Assembly (NCBI RefSeq): GCF_026409565.1
Contig: NZ_CP112881.1
Location: forward strand, 2,279,501-2,343,500
Direction: 5' to 3'
Length of the DNA stretch: 64,000 nt
DNA from: Sneathiella aquimaris
Lineage (GTDB): Bacteria > Pseudomonadota > Alphaproteobacteria > Sneathiellales > Sneathiellaceae
Below the pieces are notes generated by a model that was not told where the DNA came from, searched no databases, and saw nothing but the letters and a program-made list of their open reading frames with translations. Each line of letters opens with the position of its first letter. Position 1 is the stretch's first letter. Of this stretch, positions 1 to 8,910 are shown piece by piece. The position numbers and the translations under genes were made by a program.

Positions 1-241
1 TTCCAATTTTTATGATGTCGCCGTAAATACTCACCACATCCCCGGTTTTGATCGGTTGATGAAAGGTCATCGCTTCGACAGCGACAGTGACAACTCTTCC
101 CTTTGCCCGCCTTGCCGCAATGACACCGCCTGCAATATCCATTTGGGATAAAACCCAGCCACCGAAAATGTCTCCATTGTTATTACAATCACGGGGCAAT
201 GGGGCTGTTCTGATAATTGGGTCACGGAATTCCGCAGTCAT
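1..241 (-). CDS. Acyl-CoA thioesterase, YciA-like hotdog protein (3' end beyond window)
   Basis: Reading from the ATG at 241 toward position 1 gives about 80 residues: an N-terminal MTAEFRDPIIRTAPLPRD, then a segment reading NNNGDIFGGWVLSQMD, then VVTVAVEAMTFHQPIKTGD. This is the pattern of YciA/Acot-type hotdog acyl-CoA thioester hydrolases, in which N-x-x-G-x-(I/L)-(F/M)-G-G-x-(V/L)-(L/M)-x-x-(M/I)-D carries the catalytic Asp. Such enzymes release CoA from acyl-CoA esters in the cytoplasm. The gene runs off the left edge, so the C-terminal half is not visible. It is divergent from parE with a 122-base gap. Confidence 0.82.
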   Translation of the reverse strand, partial: MTAEFRDPIIRTAPLPRDCNNNGDIFGGWVLSQMDIAGGVIAARRAKGRVVTVAVEAMTFHQPIKTGDVVSIYGDIIKIG

Positions 242-363
242 ATTTTTTACATCCTGAAATAACTTAAACACTTAATCTGAAATTATACACTTTCCTTGAG
301 CGTAGAGAACAGTATTCTATAGTCTGCAATTTTCAGTTCTTCAGAGTAGTGATCGCATAATCA

Positions 364-2325
364 ATGTCAGACCTTTTTCAGACGCCAAAATCAGAAACTT
401 CCGATTATTCAGCAAAGGATATTGAGGTTCTCGAAGGGTTGGAGCCTGTCCGTAAACGCCCTGGCATGTATATTGGCGGCACGGATGAACGGGCCCGGCA
501 TCATTTGGCTGCCGAAGTCCTCGACAATTCCATGGACGAAGCTGTGGCCGGTTTTGCAACCCGCATCGATGTTGAACTCTTTGCCGACGGGTCTCTTTGC
601 ATTCGCGATAATGGCCGAGGCATACCGATCGACCCGCACCCGAAATACAAAGATAAATCTGCTCTGGAAGTTATTCTGACGACCCTGCATTCGGGCGGTA
701 AATTTTCCAACAAAGTATACCATACAGCCGGTGGCTTACATGGTGTGGGTGTTTCTGTCGTCAACGCGCTTTCTTCCAAAACGATTGTCGAGGTTGCGCG
801 CGATAAGGTTCTTTGGCGGCAGGAATATTCTCGTGGTTTACCACAAACCCCACTTGAAAAAGTCGGCGCCGCCCCCAATCGCCGAGGCACGTCCATCCAT
901 TTTCATCCGGACGAAGAGATTTTCGAAGCAGGTACGGCCTTGCGCCCAAACCGGCTTTATAAACTGGTCAGGTCCAAAGCGTATTTGTTCCGCGGTGTAG
1001 AAATTCGCTGGAAAGCCGCGTCTGAGCTGATTAAAGATGAAACCCCGGCAGAGGCGACCCTTCATTTTCCGGGCGGATTGTCGGACTTTCTATCGGCCAC
1101 GATAGAAGGCCGTCAAACAGTAACAGCGGAACCCTTTTCCGGACGGGTCGAAATCGAAGGTGATCGGGGCCGTGTTGAATGGGCAATTGCTTGGCCAGCT
1201 GACAACATTTCTTTTTTGAATTCATATTGTAATACAGTTCCAACACCAGAAGGTGGCACCCACGAGGCCGGTTTCCGTATGGCACTTGTGCGCGGTCTGA
1301 AAGCATACGGCGAACTTATTAACAATAAAAAAGCGACCCAGATTAATGCCGATGATATTCTGAACGGCGCAACCTCGGTTTTGTCGGTTTTTATTCCGGA
1401 ACCGCAGTTCCAAGGGCAGACGAAAGAAAAACTGGCGACGCCGGAAGCATCTCGTGTGGTTGATCTTGCCATCAAAGACCATTTTGATAATTGGCTCGCC
1501 TCTGCCCCGGATCAGGCAAATAACCTGCTGACCTGGATTATCAACAAATCTGAAGAAAGACTGCGCCGCCGGGCAGAGAAAGAAACAAGTCGTAAAACCG
1601 CGACAAGCCGCATAAGGCTGCCAGGAAAACTGGCCGACTGCTCCCAAAATGGGAAAGAAGGCAGCGAACTGTTTATTGTGGAGGGTGACAGTGCGGGCGG
1701 CTCTGCCAAACAAGGGCGCAATCGGAAAACGCAGGCTATTTTGCCATTGCGCGGTAAAATCCTGAACGTCGCGTCCGCTGTTTCTTCAAAAATCAAGGCA
1801 AACCAGGAACTTTCCGACCTGATGCAGGCCTTAGGCTGTGGCAGCCGCGACAAGTATCGTGAGGAAGACCTTCGGTATGACAAAGTCATCATCATGACGG
1901 ATGCGGACGTTGACGGCGCGCATATCGCATCGCTGCTTATGACGTTCTTTTATCAGGAAATGCCTCAGCTAATCACGGATGGCCATTTATATCTGGCCCA
2001 ACCTCCCTTGTACCGGATCAGCCAGGGTGCGAAGACGTTGTACGCCATGGACGATCCGCACCGTGAAAAGCTGTTGGCAACGGAATTTACGGGCCGCGGG
2101 AAAATCGATATCAGCCGATTTAAGGGTTTGGGGGAAATGCCACCAGCCCAATTAAAAGAAACCACAATGAACCCGGAAAAAAGAACGCTATTAAAAGTGC
2201 AGGTTCCGATGGAAGAATATGCAGAAACGTCTGAGCGGGTTGAAAGCTTGATGGGCAAAAAACCAGAACTACGCTTCACATTTATTCAGGAAAATGCCCG
2301 TTTCGCGGATAATCTGGATATCTAG
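364..2325 (+). CDS. parE: DNA topoisomerase IV subunit B
   Basis: A 653-residue type IIA topoisomerase ATPase subunit. The N-terminal GHKL ATPase domain shows EVLDNSMDEAVAG (ATP/Mg binding) and DNGRGIP. The TOPRIM region shows FIVEGDSAGGSAKQGR, then PLRGKILNV, then the metal-binding DADVDGAHI, followed by the C-terminal gyrase-B-type tail ending RFIQENA-like. Length (about 650) fits ParE rather than the longer GyrB. It pairs with ParC (not in the window) to decatenate daughter chromosomes. The start is the only ATG in good context; the ribosome-binding site is weak. No operon partner is adjacent: the next gene is convergent. Confidence 0.96.
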   Translation: MSDLFQTPKSETSDYSAKDIEVLEGLEPVRKRPGMYIGGTDERARHHLAAEVLDNSMDEAVAGFATRIDVELFADGSLCIRDNGRGIPIDPHPKYKDKSALEVILTTLHSGGKFSNKVYHTAGGLHGVGVSVVNALSSKTIVEVARDKVLWRQEYSRGLPQTPLEKVGAAPNRRGTSIHFHPDEEIFEAGTALRPNRLYKLVRSKAYLFRGVEIRWKAASELIKDETPAEATLHFPGGLSDFLSATIEGRQTVTAEPFSGRVEIEGDRGRVEWAIAWPADNISFLNSYCNTVPTPEGGTHEAGFRMALVRGLKAYGELINNKKATQINADDILNGATSVLSVFIPEPQFQGQTKEKLATPEASRVVDLAIKDHFDNWLASAPDQANNLLTWIINKSEERLRRRAEKETSRKTATSRIRLPGKLADCSQNGKEGSELFIVEGDSAGGSAKQGRNRKTQAILPLRGKILNVASAVSSKIKANQELSDLMQALGCGSRDKYREEDLRYDKVIIMTDADVDGAHIASLLMTFFYQEMPQLITDGHLYLAQPPLYRISQGAKTLYAMDDPHREKLLATEFTGRGKIDISRFKGLGEMPPAQLKETTMNPEKRTLLKVQVPMEEYAETSERVESLMGKKPELRFTFIQENARFADNLDI

Positions 2326-2348
2326 CGCGGCGCAGTACAGCGTCGTTT

Positions 2349-3110
2349 TCAAGACCCTGTAACAACAGTTTGAACGGCGGAGGCCACGGCTGGTATCAGT
2401 TGTGGTTTTCCTGTGTCGCTATGATAATTGGTTTGGGCTCTGCCGTGGAGAAGATCAAGGATAATATGCGGTGCATTTTCACCATCAATAGCCGGTCGAT
2501 CCAACGGCTTACGCGAGAAAAACCGCCCTTCCCTTGCGCCCATTTCCTCTGCCAGCAGCGGCCCCAGTCCAAACAGGATTGCACCATAAATCTGCGCCCG
2601 AACCTGCCCAACGAACTCAACACGTCCACATTCTGCAACACAAAGAATTTTTTTAATCTTCAGGACCTCGCCCTCAAGTGACACGTCGGCAACCTGGCCA
2701 AAAACACATCCATTTTGTTCAATCAGCGCAACCCCGGCGGAGGCTGAAAAAAATTCATTCTCCAGCTCGCCTTTTAATGTTTCAAGCCGGTCCAAAACGG
2801 TTTTATGCCGGATTGACGTGGGTTTCAGGCGTGATTTACGAAATGAAATCGGATCCACCTGTAATGATGCCGCCCTGCGATCCATCAGGCTTTCAATACT
2901 ATAAGGATTATCAAACCGCCCCATCGTGGTCCAAAACCAGGTAAGTACAGCACTGTCCCGCCCAAGATCATCAATTTCATCTGCTGACAGGGAATAAGGG
3001 CATGCCTGCTGGGGGAAATGTTTAAAGACATATGCCGACAGGTCACTCTGATCCGCTTGACTATTGCCGTTTTCGTTTTTTTCAGGTGTATATGATCGTA
3101 ACGTTGTCAC
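2349..3110 (-). CDS. Orphan C-terminal fragment of a molybdopterin-dependent dehydrogenase large subunit (IorB-like)
   Basis: 253 residues that resemble only the last third of xanthine-dehydrogenase-family molybdenum hydroxylases, closest in pattern to isoquinoline 1-oxidoreductase beta-type subunits. The order of motifs matches that region: FWTTMGRFDNPYSIESLMDR (residues about 59-78; compare the usual WRSVG...N.F..E.F.DE), VDPISFRKSRL, GVALIEQNGCVFGQVADVSLE, CGRVEFVGQVRAQIYGAILFGL, and a terminal PQLIPAVASAVQTV. The N-terminal two-thirds, which in intact enzymes supplies much of the cofactor pocket, is missing, and no small [2Fe-2S] subunit is nearby. The frame is open over its full length, so it is either a decayed remnant that has not yet acquired stops or a domain reused alone. 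It is convergent with parE. Confidence 0.6.
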   Translation of the reverse strand: MTTLRSYTPEKNENGNSQADQSDLSAYVFKHFPQQACPYSLSADEIDDLGRDSAVLTWFWTTMGRFDNPYSIESLMDRRAASLQVDPISFRKSRLKPTSIRHKTVLDRLETLKGELENEFFSASAGVALIEQNGCVFGQVADVSLEGEVLKIKKILCVAECGRVEFVGQVRAQIYGAILFGLGPLLAEEMGAREGRFFSRKPLDRPAIDGENAPHIILDLLHGRAQTNYHSDTGKPQLIPAVASAVQTVVTGS

Positions 3111-3339
3111 TGTAGCCTACCCTCGCCCTCGTCCGGTTTGTTGCGCCAAAGCTTTGCAAAAGGGAAGATCCCATTTGACCTTCCTAATGCATTAAACCGG
3201 CTTTGCTCGTTATTCCGTCGCAATAAATCGTTGAGCGCATCTCCATCAAGTCATGGATCACTTTTATCAAAGACGTTTGAACAGATCAGTGGCAATTAAT
3301 ACAATTGGTAAAGAATTAAGCGGGATATAAGACCTGTGA

Positions 3340-4050
3340 TCAGCTTGTCCAGCTTAACCATTCACGAAACAGAGTATTGACCTCAAACGGGCGCTCCATC
3401 GACGGCAGGTGGCCACATTCGGCAATCAGATGAAATTCTGCGTCTGGAATGGCATTGGCCATTTTTTCTTGCAGATCCGGGGAAATCAAGGCGTCTTCAT
3501 TCCCTGAGATAACGATAGTTGGGCATACGATTTTACCCAGTTCAGCGTTCCGATCCTTTCGGTTCATGATTGCCGTTTCCTGACGGATGAACCCTTCCTG
3601 ACCGATATCTTCAGCCATCTGATAAATCCGCGAGGTCAAAGCATCATCCTGAAAACGACTTGGATGGATCAACATCGGCAACAGACTTTCAGTCACGCCT
3701 TTAAAGGTTTTACCCCGTTGAACGAGCCGAATGAAATCTTCACGGCGCTTCCGGTCTTGCGGAGAGTCCGCATCTGCGCGAGTATCCACCAAAGCAAGAT
3801 GCGTCACCCTGTCTGGTGCCTGAAGCACAATTTCGAGTGCAATATAACCGCCCATACTGAGCCCTGCGAGCGCAAATTTTTCTGGTGCATCCTTTAAAAT
3901 CCTGTCCGCAATAAGCGAAATATCATCATCCAGATGATGCTTCGGAATTGAAACGTCGGAAATGTCGGATAACGCCTGAATCTGATCACGCCAGAGTTCA
4001 TCCGTGCATAACAGGCCAGGAATTAAAATCAGGGGATGTTTATCACTCAT
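3340..4050 (-). CDS. Alpha/beta hydrolase
   Basis: A 236-residue alpha/beta-hydrolase. It opens with PLILIPGLLCTDELW (oxyanion-hole strand), carries the nucleophile elbow GLSMGG around residue 83-88, an Asp in the ISGNEDALI segment, and the catalytic His in ECGHLPSMERP near the C-terminus, so the Ser-Asp-His triad is complete. No signal peptide, so probably cytoplasmic. Substrate cannot be read from sequence; 3-oxoadipate enol-lactonase-like and general esterases share this layout. It stands alone between intergenic stretches of about 230 and 250 bases. Confidence 0.8.
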   Translation of the reverse strand: MSDKHPLILIPGLLCTDELWRDQIQALSDISDVSIPKHHLDDDISLIADRILKDAPEKFALAGLSMGGYIALEIVLQAPDRVTHLALVDTRADADSPQDRKRREDFIRLVQRGKTFKGVTESLLPMLIHPSRFQDDALTSRIYQMAEDIGQEGFIRQETAIMNRKDRNAELGKIVCPTIVISGNEDALISPDLQEKMANAIPDAEFHLIAECGHLPSMERPFEVNTLFREWLSWTS

Positions 4051-4300
4051 ACTGCCAAAAACTTTCGCTTAAACAGGTTCAAATAAAAAATTAACCATAA
4101 TAAAAGAACGAATTACTTACTTCATATCGAATAATCACGTAACTTCAAAGTCACCATTTTGAAACAATTTCGCTTTATATTGCTTCTGGAACACTTGGAA
4201 ATCCTTGAAAAATAGAGGAAACGTTTGACAGGGCAGGTTATTTCACTAAATTGCCTTTTTGTTTTAAGCATTTTAAAATATTGGTGGTAGCGCTTTACGC

Positions 4301-5710
4301 ATGACTTTTGCAAATCTAGGCTTGAGCCCTGAAGTTCTAAAAGCAGTTGAAGATTCTGGTTATAACACCCCTACTCCTATCCAGGAAAAAGCGATCCCGG
4401 TCGTTTTGATGGGACGGGACGTGTTGGGAACAGCACAAACCGGAACCGGTAAAACTGCAGGCTTTACACTTCCAATGATTGACATTCTGGCATCCGGACA
4501 GACAAAAGCCCGCATGCCTCGCTCACTCATTCTTGAGCCAACCCGCGAATTGGCGGCCCAAGTCTCAGAGAACTTTGAAAAGTATGGCAAATACAGCAAA
4601 CTTTCCATGGCATTGCTTATTGGCGGCGTCTCGTTCGCCGATCAGGAAGCAAAACTGGACAAGGGCGTTGATGTGCTGATCGCAACACCAGGCCGTCTGC
4701 TGGATCATTTCGAACGGGGCAAAGTCCTGCTCAATGGTGTTAAAACCCTTGTGATTGACGAAGCTGATCGCATGATGGATATGGGTTTCATCCCGGATGT
4801 CGAGCGGATTGTCTCTTTAATGCCGCCCATACGCCAGACATTGTTCTTTTCTGCAACCATGTCAAAAGATATGCGCAAACTCGCTGATCAATTCTTGATG
4901 AACCCTAAAGAAATTGAAGTTGAAGCCCCTTCTTCTGCGGCGCTCACTGTAACGCAGGGGTTGGTCACCGTTAATAACAAAAATGAAAAACGGCCGGCTT
5001 TGCGCAAAATGCTGGCAGAAGAAAACGTGAAAAACTCGTTTATTTTCTGCAATCGGAAAAAAGACGTGGATATCCTTTTGGGATCCCTGACAAAACATAA
5101 ATTTAATGCCGGTGCACTTCATGGCGATATGTCCCAGTCTCACCGGATGGAAACTCTAGAAAAATTTAAAAGCGGCGAGATTCGGCATTTGGTCTGTTCT
5201 GATGTCGCCGCCCGCGGTATCGACATTTCAAATGTCAGCCATGTTTTCAATTTTGACGTTCCTATTCATTCAGAGGATTATGTTCACCGGATTGGTCGTA
5301 CGGGCCGTGCCGGTCAGGAAGGCCACGCCTTCACACTCGCCACTAAAATGGACAAGAAATATCTTGCTGCCATCTACAAAACCATTGGTCGGGAAATCCC
5401 AGCCATTGAAATTGACGGTATGGATGAGATTGCTGAGGAAGCGCGTGAAATCGAAAGCCGTTCCAAACGCGTCTCAAAAGACGATGGCCCTAAACGCCGT
5501 GGTCGAGGTCGCCAGCAATCAAATGCGCCGGTAGAAAAAACCGATAGCGCGAATGCCAAACCGGAAAATGATGATTGGAAGTCAAAAAAGAATACGCGTC
5601 CAAAACGTTCGCGATATTCCAAGGACGAAGACGACGTCCCTGTCATGGGATTGGGCGAACATGTTCCCGCCTTCTTCAATATTCCTTTCCGGAAACCAGC
5701 CACCAAATAA
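4301..5710 (+). CDS. DEAD-box ATP-dependent RNA helicase, RhlE type
   Basis: 469 residues with the full DEAD-box helicase set in order: Q motif (F, then TPIQ around residues 25-28), motif I AQTGTGKT (45-52), PTRELA (80-85), TPGR (129-132), motif II DEAD (153-156), SAT (184-186), then the helicase C domain with ARGIDI and HRIGRTGRAG. A basic, low-complexity tail (KRRGRGRQQ) follows, as is usual in RhlE-type enzymes that remodel RNA in ribosome assembly, mRNA decay or cold adaptation. A 250-base leader precedes the ATG with no clear Shine-Dalgarno. A strong intrinsic terminator follows at once. Confidence 0.93.
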   Translation: MTFANLGLSPEVLKAVEDSGYNTPTPIQEKAIPVVLMGRDVLGTAQTGTGKTAGFTLPMIDILASGQTKARMPRSLILEPTRELAAQVSENFEKYGKYSKLSMALLIGGVSFADQEAKLDKGVDVLIATPGRLLDHFERGKVLLNGVKTLVIDEADRMMDMGFIPDVERIVSLMPPIRQTLFFSATMSKDMRKLADQFLMNPKEIEVEAPSSAALTVTQGLVTVNNKNEKRPALRKMLAEENVKNSFIFCNRKKDVDILLGSLTKHKFNAGALHGDMSQSHRMETLEKFKSGEIRHLVCSDVAARGIDISNVSHVFNFDVPIHSEDYVHRIGRTGRAGQEGHAFTLATKMDKKYLAAIYKTIGREIPAIEIDGMDEIAEEAREIESRSKRVSKDDGPKRRGRGRQQSNAPVEKTDSANAKPENDDWKSKKNTRPKRSRYSKDEDDVPVMGLGEHVPAFFNIPFRKPATK

Positions 5711-5737
5711 AAAGAGAGGCTTCGGCCTCTTTTTTTT
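5711..5737 (+). terminator. Rho-independent terminator of the DEAD-box helicase gene
   Basis: AGAGGC (5715-5720), loop TTCG, GCCTCT (5725-5730), then an uninterrupted T run to 5737. The UUCG tetraloop closing a six-pair GC-rich stem makes this a textbook intrinsic terminator starting directly after the stop codon. Confidence 0.92.
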
Positions 5738-5847
5738 GCCCAATTCAGTCTGATTTTCAGACAATAAGGTTGTGTTTGGGCCGTTCAAAGAACTGTAGTA
5801 TGCTTTCAGGCATGTTGCATTAGGATTAATCTGAAAGGGATCTTACA

Positions 5848-6090
5848 GTGAAAACAATCTTTATCATGGTCAAATGCCAGCTTGGAAAAGCCTATCATGT
5901 GGCGAATGAAGCAGTGGAAAAGGTTGAGAAGGTCTCCGAAGTATATTCTATTTCGGGAGACTATGATCTGATGATGAAGTGTTATCTCGATGACGATCAG
6001 GATATCGGTCATTTTGTAAACGAAGAGATTCAAACGCTGAACAACATCAAAGACACTTTTACTATGATCACCTTCAAGGCCTTTGCCTAA
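5848..6090 (+). CDS. Stand-alone RAM (Lrp/AsnC ligand-binding) domain protein
   Basis: 80 residues beginning at GTG (5848) behind a clear GAAAGGGA site seven bases upstream. The sequence is one RAM/Lrp-AsnC effector domain: MKTIFIMVKCQLGKAY, then EVYSISGDYDLMMKCYL, then TLNNIKDTFTMITFKAF. The helix-turn-helix half found in Lrp and AsnC is absent. Known stand-alone RAM proteins form ring oligomers and bind amino acids, acting as sensors or as modulators of full-length Lrp proteins; which of these applies here is unknown. It is monocistronic after the helicase terminator. Confidence 0.85.
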   Translation: MKTIFIMVKCQLGKAYHVANEAVEKVEKVSEVYSISGDYDLMMKCYLDDDQDIGHFVNEEIQTLNNIKDTFTMITFKAFA

Positions 6091-6455
6091 ATCCTCTCAC
6101 CCCAACCGTTGAACCTTTAACAGGGAACCTTTCAGAGATTCTCTGTTAAAGAAGTGTGTGCGGCGATCAAAACGAACCTTAAAAATGCATATTAATATTC
6201 CTAATATAATTAAATAAAAGAAACTTTATTATTACGATATTATAATAATAACCAGAATCGGTTACTAAAACACACCTATAACAAGAAAATATACACTTCC
6301 TTATCCCAATATACCTAGTACTCACACTAGAAATACGACAGTTTGTAACATTTTTATATGTTAGGTAATACGAATTAACGCGTTGGTAAGTATTTTGTTG
6401 TCTTTTAGGGGCCAGTAAAGAACCCCTCGTAAAATGAATTTTAAAGGACATAGCC
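6091..6455. other. 365-base intergenic region, AT-rich leader of the GGDEF gene
   Basis: No gene found. TTTAACAG (6116-6123) and CTGTTAAA (6143-6150) form an eight-pair inverted repeat that could end the RAM-domain transcript, though no T run follows. From about 6180 to 6370 the sequence is very AT-rich. A small hairpin AGGGG (6407-6411) / CCCCT (6423-6427) lies just upstream of the diguanylate cyclase ribosome-binding site and may sit in its leader. I could not match a riboswitch. Confidence 0.5.
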
Positions 6456-7496
6456 GTGAGAATGGACGATAGCTTTAAAAAAGCTTCTCTCAACGCTTTA
6501 AAAACCATGGCATTGCTTGATGACCGGCAAATCAAGAAAGTTCCGCAGAACTATACGATTTGGTACGAATATCTAAGTGAAGAAAACCCGGCCATTAAAG
6601 AAGCTGTTAACAGGCTGATGAAAGAAAACGGCAAATTCTCGGAAGAGGTCGCCAATCAGATTTACAATGAGTTCTTCTCTCATGAAAAAGAGGGAAAAGC
6701 CATTCGTGAGACCAATAAACTTGTCCAAAAATCCATGGAAGCCGTCCTGAGAGAGATCAGGGCCTCGTCAACCGGGCTTGAAGCATATGGAAACAAGTTG
6801 GAGAATTTTGCGGATAACGCGAATGACATGACCTCCGACGATTTTACGACAATCGTGCAGCAGATCATCGGTGAAACCCGAGATATGTCGCAGCGGTCCT
6901 TTCACCTTAATGAAAGCCTGAGTAAAGCGTCTGCTGAGATCGACGAATTAAGAAAACGTCTCAAAAATGTTGAACAGGAAGCATTGACAGACCCACTAAC
7001 CGGCATTGCCAATCGCAAGCGTTTTGATCGCGAACTTCAGGTTGCTTCTTTGCATGCGAAGGAAAACCAGTCCAAGCTTTGCCTGATTATGTCAGACATT
7101 GATCATTTCAAGCTGTTCAATGATACCCATGGCCATTTGTTTGGCGATCAGGTCCTAAGGCTGGTTGCCCATACGCTCAACAATGAAATTGAAGAGACGG
7201 CTACGACCGCACGTTACGGCGGGGAAGAGTTTGGTATCATTCTGCCAAACACATCGATAGCAAACGCCATTCAGATTGCGAATAAACTCCGTAAAAGCGT
7301 GTCGTCGAAAAAACTTGTGAAACGCAATTCAGGGGATGATGTCGGACGGATCACCATGTCCTTTGGTGTTGCTCAGTTTGATCATCGGGAACATCCGACC
7401 AACCTGGTCTCTCGTGCAGACGATGCGTTATACAATGCCAAAGCAAGTGGACGTGATCAGGTTAAGTTCGAAATGCCGGAACTGGCCTCTGCATAA
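6456..7496 (+). CDS. Diguanylate cyclase (GGDEF domain), soluble
   Basis: 346 residues starting at GTG (6456), preceded by AAAGGA with seven-base spacing, which decides the start over the ATG at 6462. The N-terminal ~170 residues are helical and predicted to be a sensory or dimerisation coiled coil with no transmembrane segment (FADNANDMTSDDFTTIVQQI, then repeating heptads to KNVEQEALTDPLTGIANRKRF). The C-terminal half is a GGDEF domain with active-site ARYGGEEFGIILP, so synthesis of c-di-GMP from two GTP is expected. No RxxD inhibitory motif is placed at the usual spacing as far as I can see. It ends in a strong terminator and has no operon partner. Confidence 0.93.
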   Translation: MRMDDSFKKASLNALKTMALLDDRQIKKVPQNYTIWYEYLSEENPAIKEAVNRLMKENGKFSEEVANQIYNEFFSHEKEGKAIRETNKLVQKSMEAVLREIRASSTGLEAYGNKLENFADNANDMTSDDFTTIVQQIIGETRDMSQRSFHLNESLSKASAEIDELRKRLKNVEQEALTDPLTGIANRKRFDRELQVASLHAKENQSKLCLIMSDIDHFKLFNDTHGHLFGDQVLRLVAHTLNNEIEETATTARYGGEEFGIILPNTSIANAIQIANKLRKSVSSKKLVKRNSGDDVGRITMSFGVAQFDHREHPTNLVSRADDALYNAKASGRDQVKFEMPELASA

Positions 7497-7520
7497 TTCT
7501 TTTTTATTCGAATTCTCAAC

Positions 7521-7553
7521 AAAAACAGCTACCCTCGGGCTAGCTGTTTTTTT
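7521..7553 (+). terminator. Rho-independent terminator of the diguanylate cyclase gene
   Basis: A perfect 11-pair stem, AAAAACAGCTA (7521-7531) with TAGCTGTTTTT (7541-7551), with a nine-base loop and a continuing T run. Because the A and T flanks are symmetrical it could also act on the opposite strand. Confidence 0.9.
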
Positions 7554-7652
7554 ATTACCCAAAACGATACAAAAATCACAACATTACCGATAATTTTGTG
7601 TTATTTAGACAATGAATAAATACAGAAGATCGGGAAAAGGGAGAGATAAATA

Positions 7653-8438
7653 ATGACAACGAGCGACCATACCTACAAAACAATCCGTCTTGATCTCAGT
7701 GAAAAAGTGGCAAAAATCACTTTGAATCGCCCAGAAAAACTGAACGCTTTCAGCGTCGAGATGCATGAAGAACTCAGGGCGATCATGCCAATCCTTGAAA
7801 GTGATGACGTCAGATGTGTGCTTATTACAGGGGAAGGCCGGGCGTTCGGCGCGGGTGCCGACCTCAGCGATGACGACACGAACGATGCTGGCGATACTCT
7901 TGAAAAGAATTATAACCCGTTGATCCGGTTTCTGCGCAACCTGGACAAGCCGGTCATTTCTGCGGTGAACGGGATTGCAGCAGGCGCAAGCATGTCCCTC
8001 GCCCTTGCTGCCGATATCTGTCTGGCTGCGCGCTCTGCGTATTTTTTACAGGCCTTTTGCCATATCGGCCTTATACCAGATGCGGGAAGCACCTATTTTC
8101 TGCCGCGCCTGGTCGGATCCGGAAAAGCAATGGGGCTTGCCATGCTCGGTGATAAAGTTCCTGCGGAAGAAGCCGAAAGGCTTGGCCTGATCTGGAAAGT
8201 TTATGACGATGATGCGCTCATGAACGAAGCTGAATTGCTGGCTAAAAAGATGGCGTCCGGCCCTACCCTTGGCTTTGCATATATAAAACAGGCAATGAAT
8301 GCCAGCCTTTCCAACACACTGGATCAGCAACTGGATGTTGAACGCGACCTTCAAAGCAAGGCAACAAAGACATCTGATTTTGCAGAAGGTGTTGCCGCTT
8401 TCACGGAAAAACGGCCCGCGACCTTCAAGGGGAAATAA
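7653..8438 (+). CDS. paaG: Phenylacetate pathway 1,2-epoxyphenylacetyl-CoA isomerase
   Basis: A 261-residue crotonase. It shows LNRPEKLNAFS, the oxyanion-hole loop AFGAGADLS (residues 65-72) and GIAAGASMSLALAADI, then IGLIPDAGSTYFLPR, where Asp143 corresponds to the catalytic Asp of PaaG rather than the two Glu of ordinary enoyl-CoA hydratases. PaaG converts ring-1,2-epoxyphenylacetyl-CoA to the oxepin. First gene of a tight module with paaI (4-base gap), paaJ and paaK, which fixes the assignment. A GGGAGAG site precedes the ATG. Confidence 0.87.
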   Translation: MTTSDHTYKTIRLDLSEKVAKITLNRPEKLNAFSVEMHEELRAIMPILESDDVRCVLITGEGRAFGAGADLSDDDTNDAGDTLEKNYNPLIRFLRNLDKPVISAVNGIAAGASMSLALAADICLAARSAYFLQAFCHIGLIPDAGSTYFLPRLVGSGKAMGLAMLGDKVPAEEAERLGLIWKVYDDDALMNEAELLAKKMASGPTLGFAYIKQAMNASLSNTLDQQLDVERDLQSKATKTSDFAEGVAAFTEKRPATFKGK

Positions 8439-8442
8439 TTAA

Positions 8443-8910
8443 GTGACAGATATTCCAGAACTTGGTCCACAGGAAGTTGCGAATGCAGTTTCCGAAACCA
8501 TGTACAAAAAAGATAAAGCAGCTCAACATCTTGGCATTGCACTGAAGTCCATCAGTCCTGGCGAGGCAACCATGACAATGCGCGTTACAGATGAAATGTT
8601 GAACGGGCATAACATCTGCCACGGGGGTTATGTCTTTACTTTGGCAGACACCGCTTTTGCTTACGCGTGTAATGCTTATAATCAGAGCACGGTGGCCCAG
8701 GGAGCACAGATTGATTTTCTGAGACCCGTGGCACCGGACAGCCTGCTTACTGCCACTGCTATTGAAAGATCGCGGTCTCGGCAGACAGGTGTTTATGACA
8801 TAACTATAACGGATCAGGATGATCGGACCGTCGCTTTGTTTCGTGGGAATTCCCATACAATAAAGGGGCAGATGATCCCTGGCCTTAATGCCAATAAAGA
8901 AGAAGAATGA
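8443..8910 (+). CDS. paaI: Hydroxyphenylacetyl-CoA thioesterase
   Basis: 155 residues, starting at GTG (8443) behind AAGGGGA. A hotdog thioesterase with the PaaI signature GHNICHGGYVFTLADTAFA; His60-Gly-Gly and Asp69 are the active-site positions. In the phenylacetate pathway PaaI hydrolyses dead-end or inhibitory aryl-CoA intermediates and so releases trapped CoA. Its stop codon overlaps the paaJ start in an ATGA arrangement, indicating translational coupling. Confidence 0.9.
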   Translation: MTDIPELGPQEVANAVSETMYKKDKAAQHLGIALKSISPGEATMTMRVTDEMLNGHNICHGGYVFTLADTAFAYACNAYNQSTVAQGAQIDFLRPVAPDSLLTATAIERSRSRQTGVYDITITDQDDRTVALFRGNSHTIKGQMIPGLNANKEEE

